64,000 bases of DNA, taken from assembly GCF_002949735.1 (NCBI RefSeq), contig NZ_CP026684.1, positions 1-64,000 on the forward strand, written 5' to 3'. This document shows, in pieces, positions 8,183 to 15,727 of this stretch (positions are counted from its first letter, which is position 1; every line of letters starts with the position of its first letter). The DNA is from Nostoc sp. 'Peltigera membranacea cyanobiont' N6. Lineage in GTDB: Bacteria; Cyanobacteriota; Cyanobacteriia; Cyanobacteriales; Nostocaceae. Made by a program: the position numbers and the translations under genes. Under the pieces are notes generated by a model. The model saw only the letters and a program-made list of their open reading frames with translations. It was not told the DNA's origin and made no database searches.

Positions 8183-8557
8183 ATGGATAAGCTAGCACAA
8201 TACCGCAATGTTATCAAGAAGATATTGACTGAGTATTACGAAACTACTAATACTCAAGTTATAAAAGATGCGGGAGTTGAAGTAAGCGATACCTGCGGTA
8301 AGCTACGCTAACGCTTGGCTTTTGATGAAACAAGAGATCAATATATTTGGTTTAGGTTTGGCTGGGATGACAAAAAGCAAATACAGTATATTATCATCTA
8401 TCTCTGCATTAAAAACGGCAAAGTTTGGGTGGAAGAAGATGCAACTAATTTATGCGTTGTTGATGATTTGCTATCAGCCGGAATACCCCAAGCCGATATT
8501 GTTTTGGGTTTCCACCATCCCAGTAAACGAGGTTTAACAGAATTCGCTACTGCTTAA
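8183..8557 (+). pseudogene. xisI: xisI-like gene interrupted by an in-frame stop
   Basis: The ATG at 8183 (after AGGAGG) starts MDKLAQYRNVIKKILTEYYE, the typical beginning of XisI, a controlling factor of fdxN-element excision in Anabaena. The same frame resumes at about 8315 with the family's second half: ...QYIWFRFGWDD..., then KNGKVWVEEDATNLCVVDDLLSAGIPQADIVLGFHHPSKR, ending at 8557. Between them, a short insertion (about 8291-8318) resembling a dispersed cyanobacterial repeat introduces TAA at 8307-8309 in that frame. The gene would be about 115 residues if intact. No xisH partner is seen upstream. It is most likely inactivated, though a split protein cannot be excluded. Confidence 0.75.
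8291..8318. repeat. Short dispersed repeat inserted in xisI
   Basis: The stretch beginning ACCTGCGGTAAGCTACGC and ending near CTTGG is extra relative to ordinary XisI and contains the stop codon. It is rich in GCGGTAAGC and GCTAACGC blocks like the small repeats at 12132-12167 and 12261-12284. The exact ends are uncertain by a few bases. Confidence 0.6.
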
Positions 8558-8794
8558 GGAGGCAAGGAAAAAAGAGAAAATTAGCGTTCTATTAGCTAAG
8601 GATATGAATTCTAAAATGGCTATACCTCGCTTGTAAATTAGATAAACTTCTCCACCTATTTCAACGTTTAAATAATTAAGTGTACTCAACTTCTGGTATC
8701 GGTAAATCTTACTGAGAACGGTTGAGCAAATCAGCCTATTTGGGATTCAAAATTACACCCCCTTAACAGGGGTAAGGGCGACAAATTAAGGTTA

Positions 8795-10240
8795 ATGAAT
8801 CCTATGTCTACAGTCGCCTTACATCAAAAATATAGACCCCAGACAATAGCCGAATTAGTTGGACAGCCCTACATCAAAACTGCTCTGACTAATGCTGTCA
8901 AATACCTGCAAATTGCACCAGCTTATTTATTCACAGGTTCTAGAGGCACAGGTAAAACTTCAACTGCTCGGATATTTGCTAAATCCCTCAATTGCCTCAA
9001 CAGTAAAAAACCAACTGACCAACCTTGTGGTATTTGTCAATCCTGCCGTTCAATTGAAACCAGTAATAGCCTAGATGTCAGTGAAATTGATGCTGCTTCT
9101 AATAATGGTGTAGATGATGCCCGTGCTTTAATTGAGCGCAGTACCTTAGCACCTGTTGCAGGACGTTACCGAATTTTTATTCTCGATGAGTGCCATTGTC
9201 TAACCGGTAACGCCTTCAATGCTTTACTTAAGTGTATTGAAGAACCACCACCTCATGTTGTCTTCATTCTCTGCACAACAGAACTGCACAAGGTATTACC
9301 TACCATTGTTAGCCGTTGCCAAGTGTTTAATTTCCGCACTTTGTCTGTTCAGGCAATTGTGCAGCACATCAGTATTGTAGCAGATGCAGAATCTATTTCT
9401 ATTGATGATGAGGCACTAACAGCGATCGCTCGACTCAGCGATGGTGGACTACGGGATGCACTGCAATTACTGGGTCAGGTGAGTCTTTTAGATGAAGATA
9501 TCACTGCTAATCATCTCATGGAAATCGCTGGTGGTGTTACAGAAACAGAATTAATGTCAATTTTACAGGCAATATCCACCAACAACACCTTTAACTTGCT
9601 GCAAGTAGCGAGACTTCTAGTGGACTCTGGTAAAACGCCCAAATTGATTCTCTCCAACTTACTGCAAACATACCGAGATTTACTGATTATCAAGTCTGCA
9701 CCCAAAGAGCAGTCCCTGCTGACTGGTTGTATTAGCTATGCTCAACTCAAGGTTTTAGCAAATCACTGGAATTTCGAGACGCTTAACTTGTCTCTAACAG
9801 AGTTACAAAAAGCAGAAAACTATCTTCGGTACACAGTAAATGCTGCTGTGTGGCTAGAAGTTTGCTTACTGAACCTGATGCCCAGTTTATTTCCTGTCAG
9901 TGCAACCAAGACGCTAACTGCTAAACCTGTAGATGACAAAGGGCATGATGGCAAATTGTTACCAGCAGTTGCAGCTAATACTGCTAACCTGGCTCAAATT
10001 TGGCAGCAGGTGATGGATACAGCTAAACCCAGCAATCAAAAGCTGTTGGCTCATGCAAATCTCGTTAAATTGCAAGATGAAAAGGCAATTTTAGAGGTTA
10101 CACCAGCTTATTTGAATAAGTTTGAGAGTAGTAAAGAGGCGATCGCTAAAATGCTGCAACGGGCTACCCAAAGTCAACAACCAATGACTGTGTTAATTAA
10201 AACTGCCAACAAGAGCAGTAACGGGAGGGTAAAAGCATGA
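8795..10240 (+). CDS. dnaX: DNA polymerase III gamma/tau subunit homologue (clamp loader ATPase)
   Basis: A 481-residue DnaX-type AAA+ clamp loader subunit. Visible are Walker A GSRGTGKT (48-55), the four-cysteine zinc site (C67, C78, C81, C84), Walker B with DECH (131-134), and sensor 1/SRC box (TIVSRCQVFNFR). The C-terminal 130 residues are short, so the product resembles a gamma-like form. It loads the beta clamp onto DNA together with delta. Its last four bases overlap the delta gene (ATGA), so the two are co-translated. The start is either MNP at 8795 or the ATG at 8804. It is probably an element-borne paralogue of the chromosomal gene. Confidence 0.92.
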   Translation: MNPMSTVALHQKYRPQTIAELVGQPYIKTALTNAVKYLQIAPAYLFTGSRGTGKTSTARIFAKSLNCLNSKKPTDQPCGICQSCRSIETSNSLDVSEIDAASNNGVDDARALIERSTLAPVAGRYRIFILDECHCLTGNAFNALLKCIEEPPPHVVFILCTTELHKVLPTIVSRCQVFNFRTLSVQAIVQHISIVADAESISIDDEALTAIARLSDGGLRDALQLLGQVSLLDEDITANHLMEIAGGVTETELMSILQAISTNNTFNLLQVARLLVDSGKTPKLILSNLLQTYRDLLIIKSAPKEQSLLTGCISYAQLKVLANHWNFETLNLSLTELQKAENYLRYTVNAAVWLEVCLLNLMPSLFPVSATKTLTAKPVDDKGHDGKLLPAVAANTANLAQIWQQVMDTAKPSNQKLLAHANLVKLQDEKAILEVTPAYLNKFESSKEAIAKMLQRATQSQQPMTVLIKTANKSSNGRVKA

Positions 10241-11190
10241 TTGTCTTGCTGACAGGTGACGACCAACACGCCATTCAGGAACAGCTGAACCAATACAAAG
10301 CAGAGATTGATGCTCAATGGCTCACACTTTGCTATCACCGATTTCCAGCCGATCGCCTTGACCAAGCTATCAGTGTAGCTCGCACTCGTTCCCTGACTGG
10401 TGGTAAAAAACTGGTGATTGTCGAAAATTGCCACCTCAAGCAGTGGGGTGATACTGAGTTAGAAACTTTGCAGCAGCTTGTTCAAGTGCCTGAATTCACA
10501 ATTCTGGTGTTTGTCGCCACCAATGTAGATAAGCGCCTGAAGATTTACAAACATATTGTCAAGTATGCCAAGTTGTTTGAGTTTCCATTGATACCACCTT
10601 GGCGTACTGATTTAATTGAAAAAGCGATCGCGACTCAGGCTAAAAAAATCAAGCTGGTATTGTCAAAGAATGCAGTGGAATATCTAGCAGAAGCAATTGG
10701 TAACGATATGACTCGTGCAGCCACAGAGTTACGCAAACTGTATATTTATGGTAATGGCAGACAACTTGAACTTGCAGAAGTAAAAGAGTTAGTGCCATGT
10801 CAGACTCAGAATAGCCTACAACTGGCATCTGCTATTCGCCAAGGAGAAAGCAATCAAGTTTTGCACCTGCTGGATGATTTACTGTCACGCTCGGAACCAT
10901 TAATGGTGATTGTTGCTACTCTCCTAACGCAGTTTAGAACTTGGCTGTGGATTAAGTCTGCGATTGTTTCTGGGATTAAGAAAGATAGTGAATTAGCTCA
11001 AATGTGCAGTATCAGCAATCCTAATCGCATTTACTATTTGCGTCAGGAGGTGGCAAATACAAGCATCAATGCTTTAGCTAAAGCAGTGACTATGGTGCTG
11101 GATTTGGAGATGTCTATTAAGAGAGGTGCTGAAAGTAAGGATTTACTGCTAATAATTCTTAGTGTTAGCAGGTTATTTAAGTTAACTTAA
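10237..11190 (+). CDS. holA: DNA polymerase III delta subunit homologue
   Basis: The 317-residue product follows HolA. It has an N-terminal region with the degenerate AAA fold (MIVLLTGDDQHAIQEQL...), a middle with WRTDLIEKAIATQAKKIKLVLSKNAVEYLAEAIGNDMTRAATELRKL, and a C-terminal collar domain (LLTQFRTWLWIKS...). Delta opens the clamp ring for loading. The gene overlaps dnaX by four bases. A degenerate copy of its last 110 codons lies about 1.1 kb downstream, beyond a toxin-antitoxin pair. The assignment is secure from gene order and motif pattern. Confidence 0.9.
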   Translation: MIVLLTGDDQHAIQEQLNQYKAEIDAQWLTLCYHRFPADRLDQAISVARTRSLTGGKKLVIVENCHLKQWGDTELETLQQLVQVPEFTILVFVATNVDKRLKIYKHIVKYAKLFEFPLIPPWRTDLIEKAIATQAKKIKLVLSKNAVEYLAEAIGNDMTRAATELRKLYIYGNGRQLELAEVKELVPCQTQNSLQLASAIRQGESNQVLHLLDDLLSRSEPLMVIVATLLTQFRTWLWIKSAIVSGIKKDSELAQMCSISNPNRIYYLRQEVANTSINALAKAVTMVLDLEMSIKRGAESKDLLLIILSVSRLFKLT

Positions 11191-11213
11191 TCAACATAAA
11201 GTTGACTGAGAGT

Positions 11214-11257
11214 TTTGGATTTTGGATTGTATATTTGATTTCAGTCTAAAATCCAAA
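11214..11257. terminator. Hairpin downstream of holA
   Basis: Arms TTTGGATTTTGGA (11214-11226) and TCTAAAATCCAAA (11245-11257) pair with one mismatch around an 18-base loop. It begins 24 bases after the holA stop and may terminate the dnaX-holA transcript or be a dispersed repeat. No strong U-tract follows. Confidence 0.4.
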
Positions 11258-11321
11258 TTCACTAATAATGATATTAGTATCTAACATAAATTTCACGAGT
11301 TATGTTTACCCTTATCTCGCC

Positions 11322-11756
11322 TTAGACAACTTCAGTGCTATTAACAAACCAATTTTCAACCTTTAAATTATTAAAAAATTCAAAATCAGAAACATTATTA
11401 GTTACCAGTATTAAATTATTACAGTAAGCAATACTCGCAATTTGACCATCTACAAAAGCAGGAGTTTTACCAATCTTGGATAATCTAGCCCTTTCTTGGG
11501 CGTGCCATTGTGCTGCCTTTAAATCGTAATCAAGGACTGGTAAATTTAATACCGATTCATGAATATAATTCCAAAGAGACTCTCGTCGCTTAGATTCTGG
11601 CAACCGCAAACAGCCATGTAAAAGTTCATGAACAACAACACTAGAAACGACAACTTCTGATTTATGAATATCTAGTTTGTGCAAAACATTGGCATTAGGA
11701 ATAGGACGTGCTGGCTCTGAGAGAATATTGGTATCAAGTAAGTATTTCAAGCTCAT
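11322..11756 (-). CDS. VapC-like PIN-domain toxin
   Basis: A 144-residue PIN-domain protein starting MSLKYLLDTNILSEPAR, with the first catalytic Asp in LLDTN, an acidic residue in VHELLHG and a later acidic pair in FVDGQIASIAY/TNNVSDFEFF. This is the VapC pattern of a metal-dependent RNase toxin. Its start overlaps the stop of the upstream antitoxin gene by four bases. Together they form a type II toxin-antitoxin module lying between the complete holA and its degenerate copy. The RNA target is unknown. Confidence 0.85.
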   Translation of the reverse strand: MSLKYLLDTNILSEPARPIPNANVLHKLDIHKSEVVVSSVVVHELLHGCLRLPESKRRESLWNYIHESVLNLPVLDYDLKAAQWHAQERARLSKIGKTPAFVDGQIASIAYCNNLILVTNNVSDFEFFNNLKVENWFVNSTEVV

Positions 11757-11980
11757 AGATCAATTTCTCTTCCCACACTACGATCTCGTAAGTCAGCGAA
11801 ATCATCATCAGTAAAGATAATCCCCTCGCTTTGGATTACGCTTCTAAATTTTTGTAATCCCTGCCAAAAATTATCCCCTCTAGATTCCTCCTTTTTTTGA
11901 CGGAGAAACTCAAACAAATAGTCCCGTTCTTCTGTGGGTAAACTTTCAATAGAATTAATAATTTCTTGTAAATTCATCAT
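11753..11980 (-). CDS. Antitoxin of the VapBC-type pair
   Basis: A 75-residue acidic protein (MMNLQEIINSIESLPTEERDYLFEFLRQKKEE...DDDFADLRDRSVGREIDL) placed directly upstream of the PIN toxin with a four-base overlap. The N-terminal helical half and the acidic, Arg-containing tail fit an antitoxin that wraps the toxin's active site. The DNA-binding type is not obvious from the sequence; this is not a classical AbrB or CopG N-terminus. GGAGGTT lies just upstream of the ATG. The role is assigned mostly by context. Confidence 0.75.
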   Translation of the reverse strand: MMNLQEIINSIESLPTEERDYLFEFLRQKKEESRGDNFWQGLQKFRSVIQSEGIIFTDDDFADLRDRSVGREIDL

Positions 11981-12131
11981 AGAACCTCCTAATCAAGTAA
12001 ACCCTACCTTTGCTAACTCTATTTTAATCTTTAAATCCAAAGCCTCAGCCTCTTCCATTTAGCCAATTTCCGCAAAAATATGATACAGTATCGGGCGCAG
12101 TGGGGGCAAATGTTTCTGGAAGGCAGAAGCA

Positions 12132-12167
12132 GCGATTAGCGTAGGCGTAGCCCGCCGCAGGCATCGC
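12132..12167. repeat. Short palindromic dispersed repeat
   Basis: The 36-base stretch starts GCGATTAGCGTAGGCGTAGC and ends GCAGGCATCGC, with complementary GCGAT/ATCGC ends and G+C-rich centre. It sits exactly at the left edge of the holA-derived copy and resembles the repeats at 8291, 12261 and 31837, typical of small mobile repeats in Nostoc-type genomes. Confidence 0.6.
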
Positions 12168-12529
12168 TAGATGATTTACTGTCACGCTCGGAACCATTAA
12201 TGGTAATTGCTGCTACTCTCCTAACGCAGTTTATAACTTGGCTGTAGGTTAAGTCTGCGATGTCTGCGACGGGCTACGCCTACATTTTTGGGGTTAAGAA
12301 AGATAGTGAATTAGCTCAACTGTCCAGTATCAGTAATCCTAATCGCATTTACTACTTGCGTCAGGAGGTAGCAAATACAAGTATTAACGCTTTAGCCAAA
12401 GTAGTGATTATGGTGCTGGATTTAGAGATGTCTATCAAGAAAGGTGTTGATAGTGCAACCTCTTCAAGTAATCGAGCGTCAGGTAAAAATTTACTGCCAA
12501 CAATTCTCAGTATTAGTAGAATCTTTTAG
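12167..12529 (+). pseudogene. holA: Degenerate copy of the holA C-terminal end
   Basis: From GCTAGATGATTTACTGTCACGC onward, this stretch aligns to 10869-11170 of holA at high nucleotide identity. The peptides SRSEPLMVIAATLLTQF and SNPNRIYYLRQEVANTSINALAK are shared. The copy has a TGG-to-TAG stop (12243-12247 region), an insertion of a short repeat at 12261-12284 that shifts and replaces codons, and a further insertion near its end (SATSSSNRASG). It has no start region and cannot make delta. It is a relic of a duplication around the toxin-antitoxin pair. Confidence 0.8.
12261..12284. repeat. Short repeat inserted in the holA copy
   Basis: Compared with holA, about 24 extra bases (TGTCTGCGACGGGCTACGCC followed by TACA) interrupt the copy. 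The GGGCTACGCCTAC core is the reverse complement of GTAGGCGTAGCCC in the repeat at 12132-12167, so both are the same family in opposite orientation. Edges are approximate. Confidence 0.6.
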
Positions 12530-12556
12530 TATTGAGTATAATTTATGTTACTAAAT

Positions 12557-12580
12557 GCTTCCATCAAATTGGATGGAAGC
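12557..12580. terminator. Perfect nine-base hairpin
   Basis: GCTTCCATC (12557-12565) and GATGGAAGC (12572-12580) pair perfectly around a six-base loop, 48 bases before the HNH gene. It may end transcription from the holA region or act in the leader of the next gene; no U-tract follows. Confidence 0.4.
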
Positions 12581-12628
12581 GTATTAGCAAATTTCAAAGA
12601 ATAAACTAGATACGAAAGGTAATCACTC

Positions 12629-13639
12629 ATGTCTGACGATTCCCATCCTAATTCTGCTGTCAACGCTGCTGCTACAACCAACATTCACCACGCTAATTTA
12701 CAGGATTTACCTTTAAGTGCGGCGCGTAGATTATATAAAGGTGGGATTCGACCTGGTGAACCGACAAGAACCAGGGTGCAAGCCCAAGAAATGTTAGAGA
12801 AGATTCCCCCATCTCAACGCGCAGGTGTTGACGGCAAATCTGCGGCTAGTAATGCCGAACAATATCTATCTGATAAACACGCTAGTCATATCAAACCCCA
12901 CAGCAAAGGAGGGTCTAATAACCCCAACAATATCAAATGGGAGAATGCCAAAGACAACATCACTCGTGGTGATAAGACCATGAGTTGGCAGGAACAAATG
13001 AGACTGAATGCCAAATTGCAGTTTGACAATCTCGCAGGTGCTGTTAAAGCAGGTTTTCAAGCTGCACCTTTGGGGGCTGCTGTTGGTGCAGTAACAGCCG
13101 CACCTTTTTCGCTTCTAACTAATGCACTGCGTGTAGTCCGAGGCGAAATTTCTGCACAAGAAGCGACTACAGCAACATTAAAAGATACCGTCATGGGTGG
13201 TGCAGTTGGGGGTGCAACGGCATTTGCAACTACAGCAGTAGTAGCAGCTTGTCCACCAATTGCGATCGCTTTAACCGCAGCAGCACCGGTTTTAGGTGTT
13301 GTTGGTGCTGCGGGTATGGTTTACGAGTTTTTCAAAATCCTTGATGACCATAAACAGGATGTAAGAGTATATTTCGAGTCTTTAACTCAGCAAGAACTAG
13401 CGAATTTGCAAGCAATTGAAAATGAACTGATTTATGAACATCAGAAAAATCTAGAATTTTTGTCCGAAGCAGAAGCAATTAATCAAGAAATTAGCAATCG
13501 TCCAATTGCACCGGGGATAGAAGGGGCTATGCAACGGTTACGTGAATCAGTGGCTATTGCTCAATCTTTAGGACTCACATCAGCAGATAGTAAGTTGTTG
13601 CCTAATTCTCAACTTCCTTGCCTTCCTCCTCATTCCTAG
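12629..13639 (+). CDS. HNH-motif protein with glycine-zipper membrane segments
   Basis: The 336-residue protein has an HNH-like core at about residues 84-115 (SDKHASHIKPHSKGGSNNPN followed by NIKWENAKDN), with H87, H91, N97/N101 and E105 in the order seen in HNH nucleases. It is followed by two glycine/alanine-rich hydrophobic stretches (about 146-165 and 188-236) that look membrane-inserting. The C-terminal 100 residues are helical. The start ATG has AAGG upstream. A membrane actin-like ATPase gene follows 19 bases later, so the two form an operon. Fusion of a nuclease-like motif to membrane helices resembles toxins or membrane-acting effectors. The nuclease activity and role are inferred. 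Confidence 0.7.
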   Translation: MSDDSHPNSAVNAAATTNIHHANLQDLPLSAARRLYKGGIRPGEPTRTRVQAQEMLEKIPPSQRAGVDGKSAASNAEQYLSDKHASHIKPHSKGGSNNPNNIKWENAKDNITRGDKTMSWQEQMRLNAKLQFDNLAGAVKAGFQAAPLGAAVGAVTAAPFSLLTNALRVVRGEISAQEATTATLKDTVMGGAVGGATAFATTAVVAACPPIAIALTAAAPVLGVVGAAGMVYEFFKILDDHKQDVRVYFESLTQQELANLQAIENELIYEHQKNLEFLSEAEAINQEISNRPIAPGIEGAMQRLRESVAIAQSLGLTSADSKLLPNSQLPCLPPHS

Positions 13640-13658
13640 CTAATTAGTCAAAAATTAT

Positions 13659-15185
13659 ATGATTTTTATAATTCCTCTTCTATTCGGTGCTTTAGGGGCG
13701 GCGGTTGGTGCTGTTGCAGGTGCTTTTACTGCTCATGCTACTGGCGAAAAAGACAGACAAGCAGCCAAGCATCATAGACAAGTTGCAAATGAATTAACGG
13801 ATAAATACGCAAATTTAGAGAAGAAATATTATGAATTTGCTGATGAAAGCAAAAGACATATTAATGATTTAACTCGTCAACACGCATTAAATGAAGTAGA
13901 AAAAGACTGTTTGCGTTTGGCAGTGCGATTGCAACAAAATCTCATTTCCTTAATGTGGGAGATTGATAGAGAATCAACAGCAGATGCTTTAAATAGATTT
14001 CAAACAGCAGTGGAACAAACTAACCAAGTTCTCTACCAATTAAAAGAGGAGTTAATTCTTGTTCCTGATGACTACTATGCACGTCTTTTAAAAGCAATAG
14101 AAGCAACTAAACAAATCAACACTGTAAAACCCAACGATGTTGAAAATAAAACTATTCTCAGTGTTCTCAGTGTTGATTTAGGCAGAACCAGCACAAAGAC
14201 TTGTGTGAGCCGCGAACCTAATAATGTGGTGTTTATTCCTGCCAATGTGAAGCAAATCTCATTTGAACAAACTCGTGGGGGTCTTTTTGAACCTAAAGCT
14301 ACTGACCCCTTAATGGATTTGTGGATGGAACATCAAGGTAGTGGTTATGCTGTTGGTCAATTAGCATCTGACTTTGGTGCAAATCTCTGTGTTGGACAAT
14401 ATAAGCTTGAATCTGCATTGATCAAAGTTTTGGCAAGTGCTGCCTATTTTAAACTTAAAGATGAAATATCCGTAGTGATAGGTTTACCTTTCTTCTCCTT
14501 AAAAGAATTTGAGCTAGATAAAGCACAGTTAATTAGTATGATTGCTGGTCCCCATTTAATAACCTTTCGTGGTGAATCCATATATTTGAATATTACTAAG
14601 GTATGCGTAATGCCAGAAGGTTATGGTAGTTTGCTCTGGACTGAAGCTCAACCAAAGAAAGCAAGAGTCAGTCCCGATTTTACAAAAATTCCCGTGGCTA
14701 TTTTTGATATTGGTCATCAAAACATTAATATGGTCATGGTAGATAACTTCCGGTTTGTTAAAGATGCTTCTAAGAGCGAATACTTTGGTATGAACTTTTT
14801 TTATGAGCTTATTGCGGCAGAAATAGAAGACGCTGATAGTCAATCATTAGGACTGATTTCTGCTGTAAACAAACCCAGAGGTGAGCGTTTTTATCTTCCT
14901 AAAGGCGCAAGCAAACCCACTAACTTAGACGATTTTCTCCCCAATCTCACAGAGATGTTTTCTAGGGAAATTTGTCGTCGCGTACTAGCTTTGTTGCCAG
15001 AGCGAGTGACAGATGTAATTATTACAGGTGGGGGTGGTGAATTCTTCTGGGACGATGTTCAACGTCTGCTCAAGGAAGCTAGAATTAATTCCTATTTAGC
15101 TGCACCGTCTCGTCAAGCTAATGCTTTAGGGCAGTATATTTACGGGGAGGCGAAATTGTCTGCTGCTATTCGCGCTGCTGGGTAA
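13659..15185 (+). CDS. Membrane-anchored actin-like (ParM/Hsp70-fold) ATPase
   Basis: Residues 1-25 are a hydrophobic glycine-zipper anchor (FGALGAAVGAVAGAF). Residues 35-150 are coiled coil. From about 168 an actin-like ATPase domain begins, with phosphate-1 loop SVDLGRTSTKTC, phosphate-2 VAIFDIGHQNINMVMV (about 345) and adenosine loop VIITGGGGEFFW (about 452). ParM-type proteins form filaments that segregate plasmids, but a membrane anchor and coiled coil are unusual there. The neighbour upstream encodes the HNH membrane protein carrying a nearly identical LGAAVGAV zipper, so the two products may assemble together in the membrane. The ATPase fold is well supported; the role is open. Confidence 0.75.
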   Translation: MIFIIPLLFGALGAAVGAVAGAFTAHATGEKDRQAAKHHRQVANELTDKYANLEKKYYEFADESKRHINDLTRQHALNEVEKDCLRLAVRLQQNLISLMWEIDRESTADALNRFQTAVEQTNQVLYQLKEELILVPDDYYARLLKAIEATKQINTVKPNDVENKTILSVLSVDLGRTSTKTCVSREPNNVVFIPANVKQISFEQTRGGLFEPKATDPLMDLWMEHQGSGYAVGQLASDFGANLCVGQYKLESALIKVLASAAYFKLKDEISVVIGLPFFSLKEFELDKAQLISMIAGPHLITFRGESIYLNITKVCVMPEGYGSLLWTEAQPKKARVSPDFTKIPVAIFDIGHQNINMVMVDNFRFVKDASKSEYFGMNFFYELIAAEIEDADSQSLGLISAVNKPRGERFYLPKGASKPTNLDDFLPNLTEMFSREICRRVLALLPERVTDVIITGGGGEFFWDDVQRLLKEARINSYLAAPSRQANALGQYIYGEAKLSAAIRAAG

Positions 15186-15339
15186 CAAAAGTGATGTTCC
15201 AACAGTCAAGATTGACAAACTTTGGTTTATTTACAGCAAAGGTCTTTTTGGCTTTAATGGTACAGGAGAACGAAAAAGTTTGGGAGAGATGGGCGTTAAC
15301 CTTTCTTCATCTCGGCGTTGCGATAAACAATAAAATAAA

Positions 15340-15369
15340 CCCTTAACTGTTGTATCCAACAGTTAAGGG
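15340..15369. terminator. Strong hairpin terminator
   Basis: Perfect 13-base arms (CCCTTAACTGTTG and its complement) with a four-base TATC loop. On the minus strand it is followed by a T-rich tract (TTTATTTTATT), which fits a rho-independent terminator for the small minus-strand gene ending at 15379. It may also serve the plus-strand actin-like gene. Confidence 0.75.
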
Positions 15370-15378
15370 CGTAACTAC

Positions 15379-15555
15379 TTATTTAGACTTAGGTAAACCT
15401 CCTCTCAGTGTCAGGTCAACTCCTATCTTTATAGTCGTTGACCGTGAGTCAGAGTTGCTTGTATCGATTACATGGATGTAGAAACTAAAACCAGTAATCG
15501 AAGCCAGTAAAGCAGCAATAGCTAGAGGTTTACGCAAGCGTTTGATTGGGGGCAT
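15379..15555 (-). CDS. Putative small membrane or secreted protein
   Basis: A 58-residue ORF beginning MPPIKRLRKPLAIAALLASI, i.e. a basic N-terminus followed by one hydrophobic segment, then a polar tail ending GGLPKSK. I used this ATG; a TTG nine codons upstream would also be in frame. A well-formed terminator lies right after its stop, which is the best argument that it is a real gene. No family is recognised and no ribosome binding site is obvious. Confidence 0.4.
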   Translation of the reverse strand: MPPIKRLRKPLAIAALLASITGFSFYIHVIDTSNSDSRSTTIKIGVDLTLRGGLPKSK

Positions 15556-15727
15556 TTTTCGATTGTCATTGGTTGCGTACAATGTGGCTCTAAATCCACT
15601 GGTGTACAGTCCCCTTCAAGTCAAGAATATCACAAAAGATTGTAGGGTAGGTCAATATCTAAAATTTCTCTTTATTTGTATAAAATTCTGCTTTTAAAGT
15701 AGATAAAAAATTGAAAAAAAGCTGATT

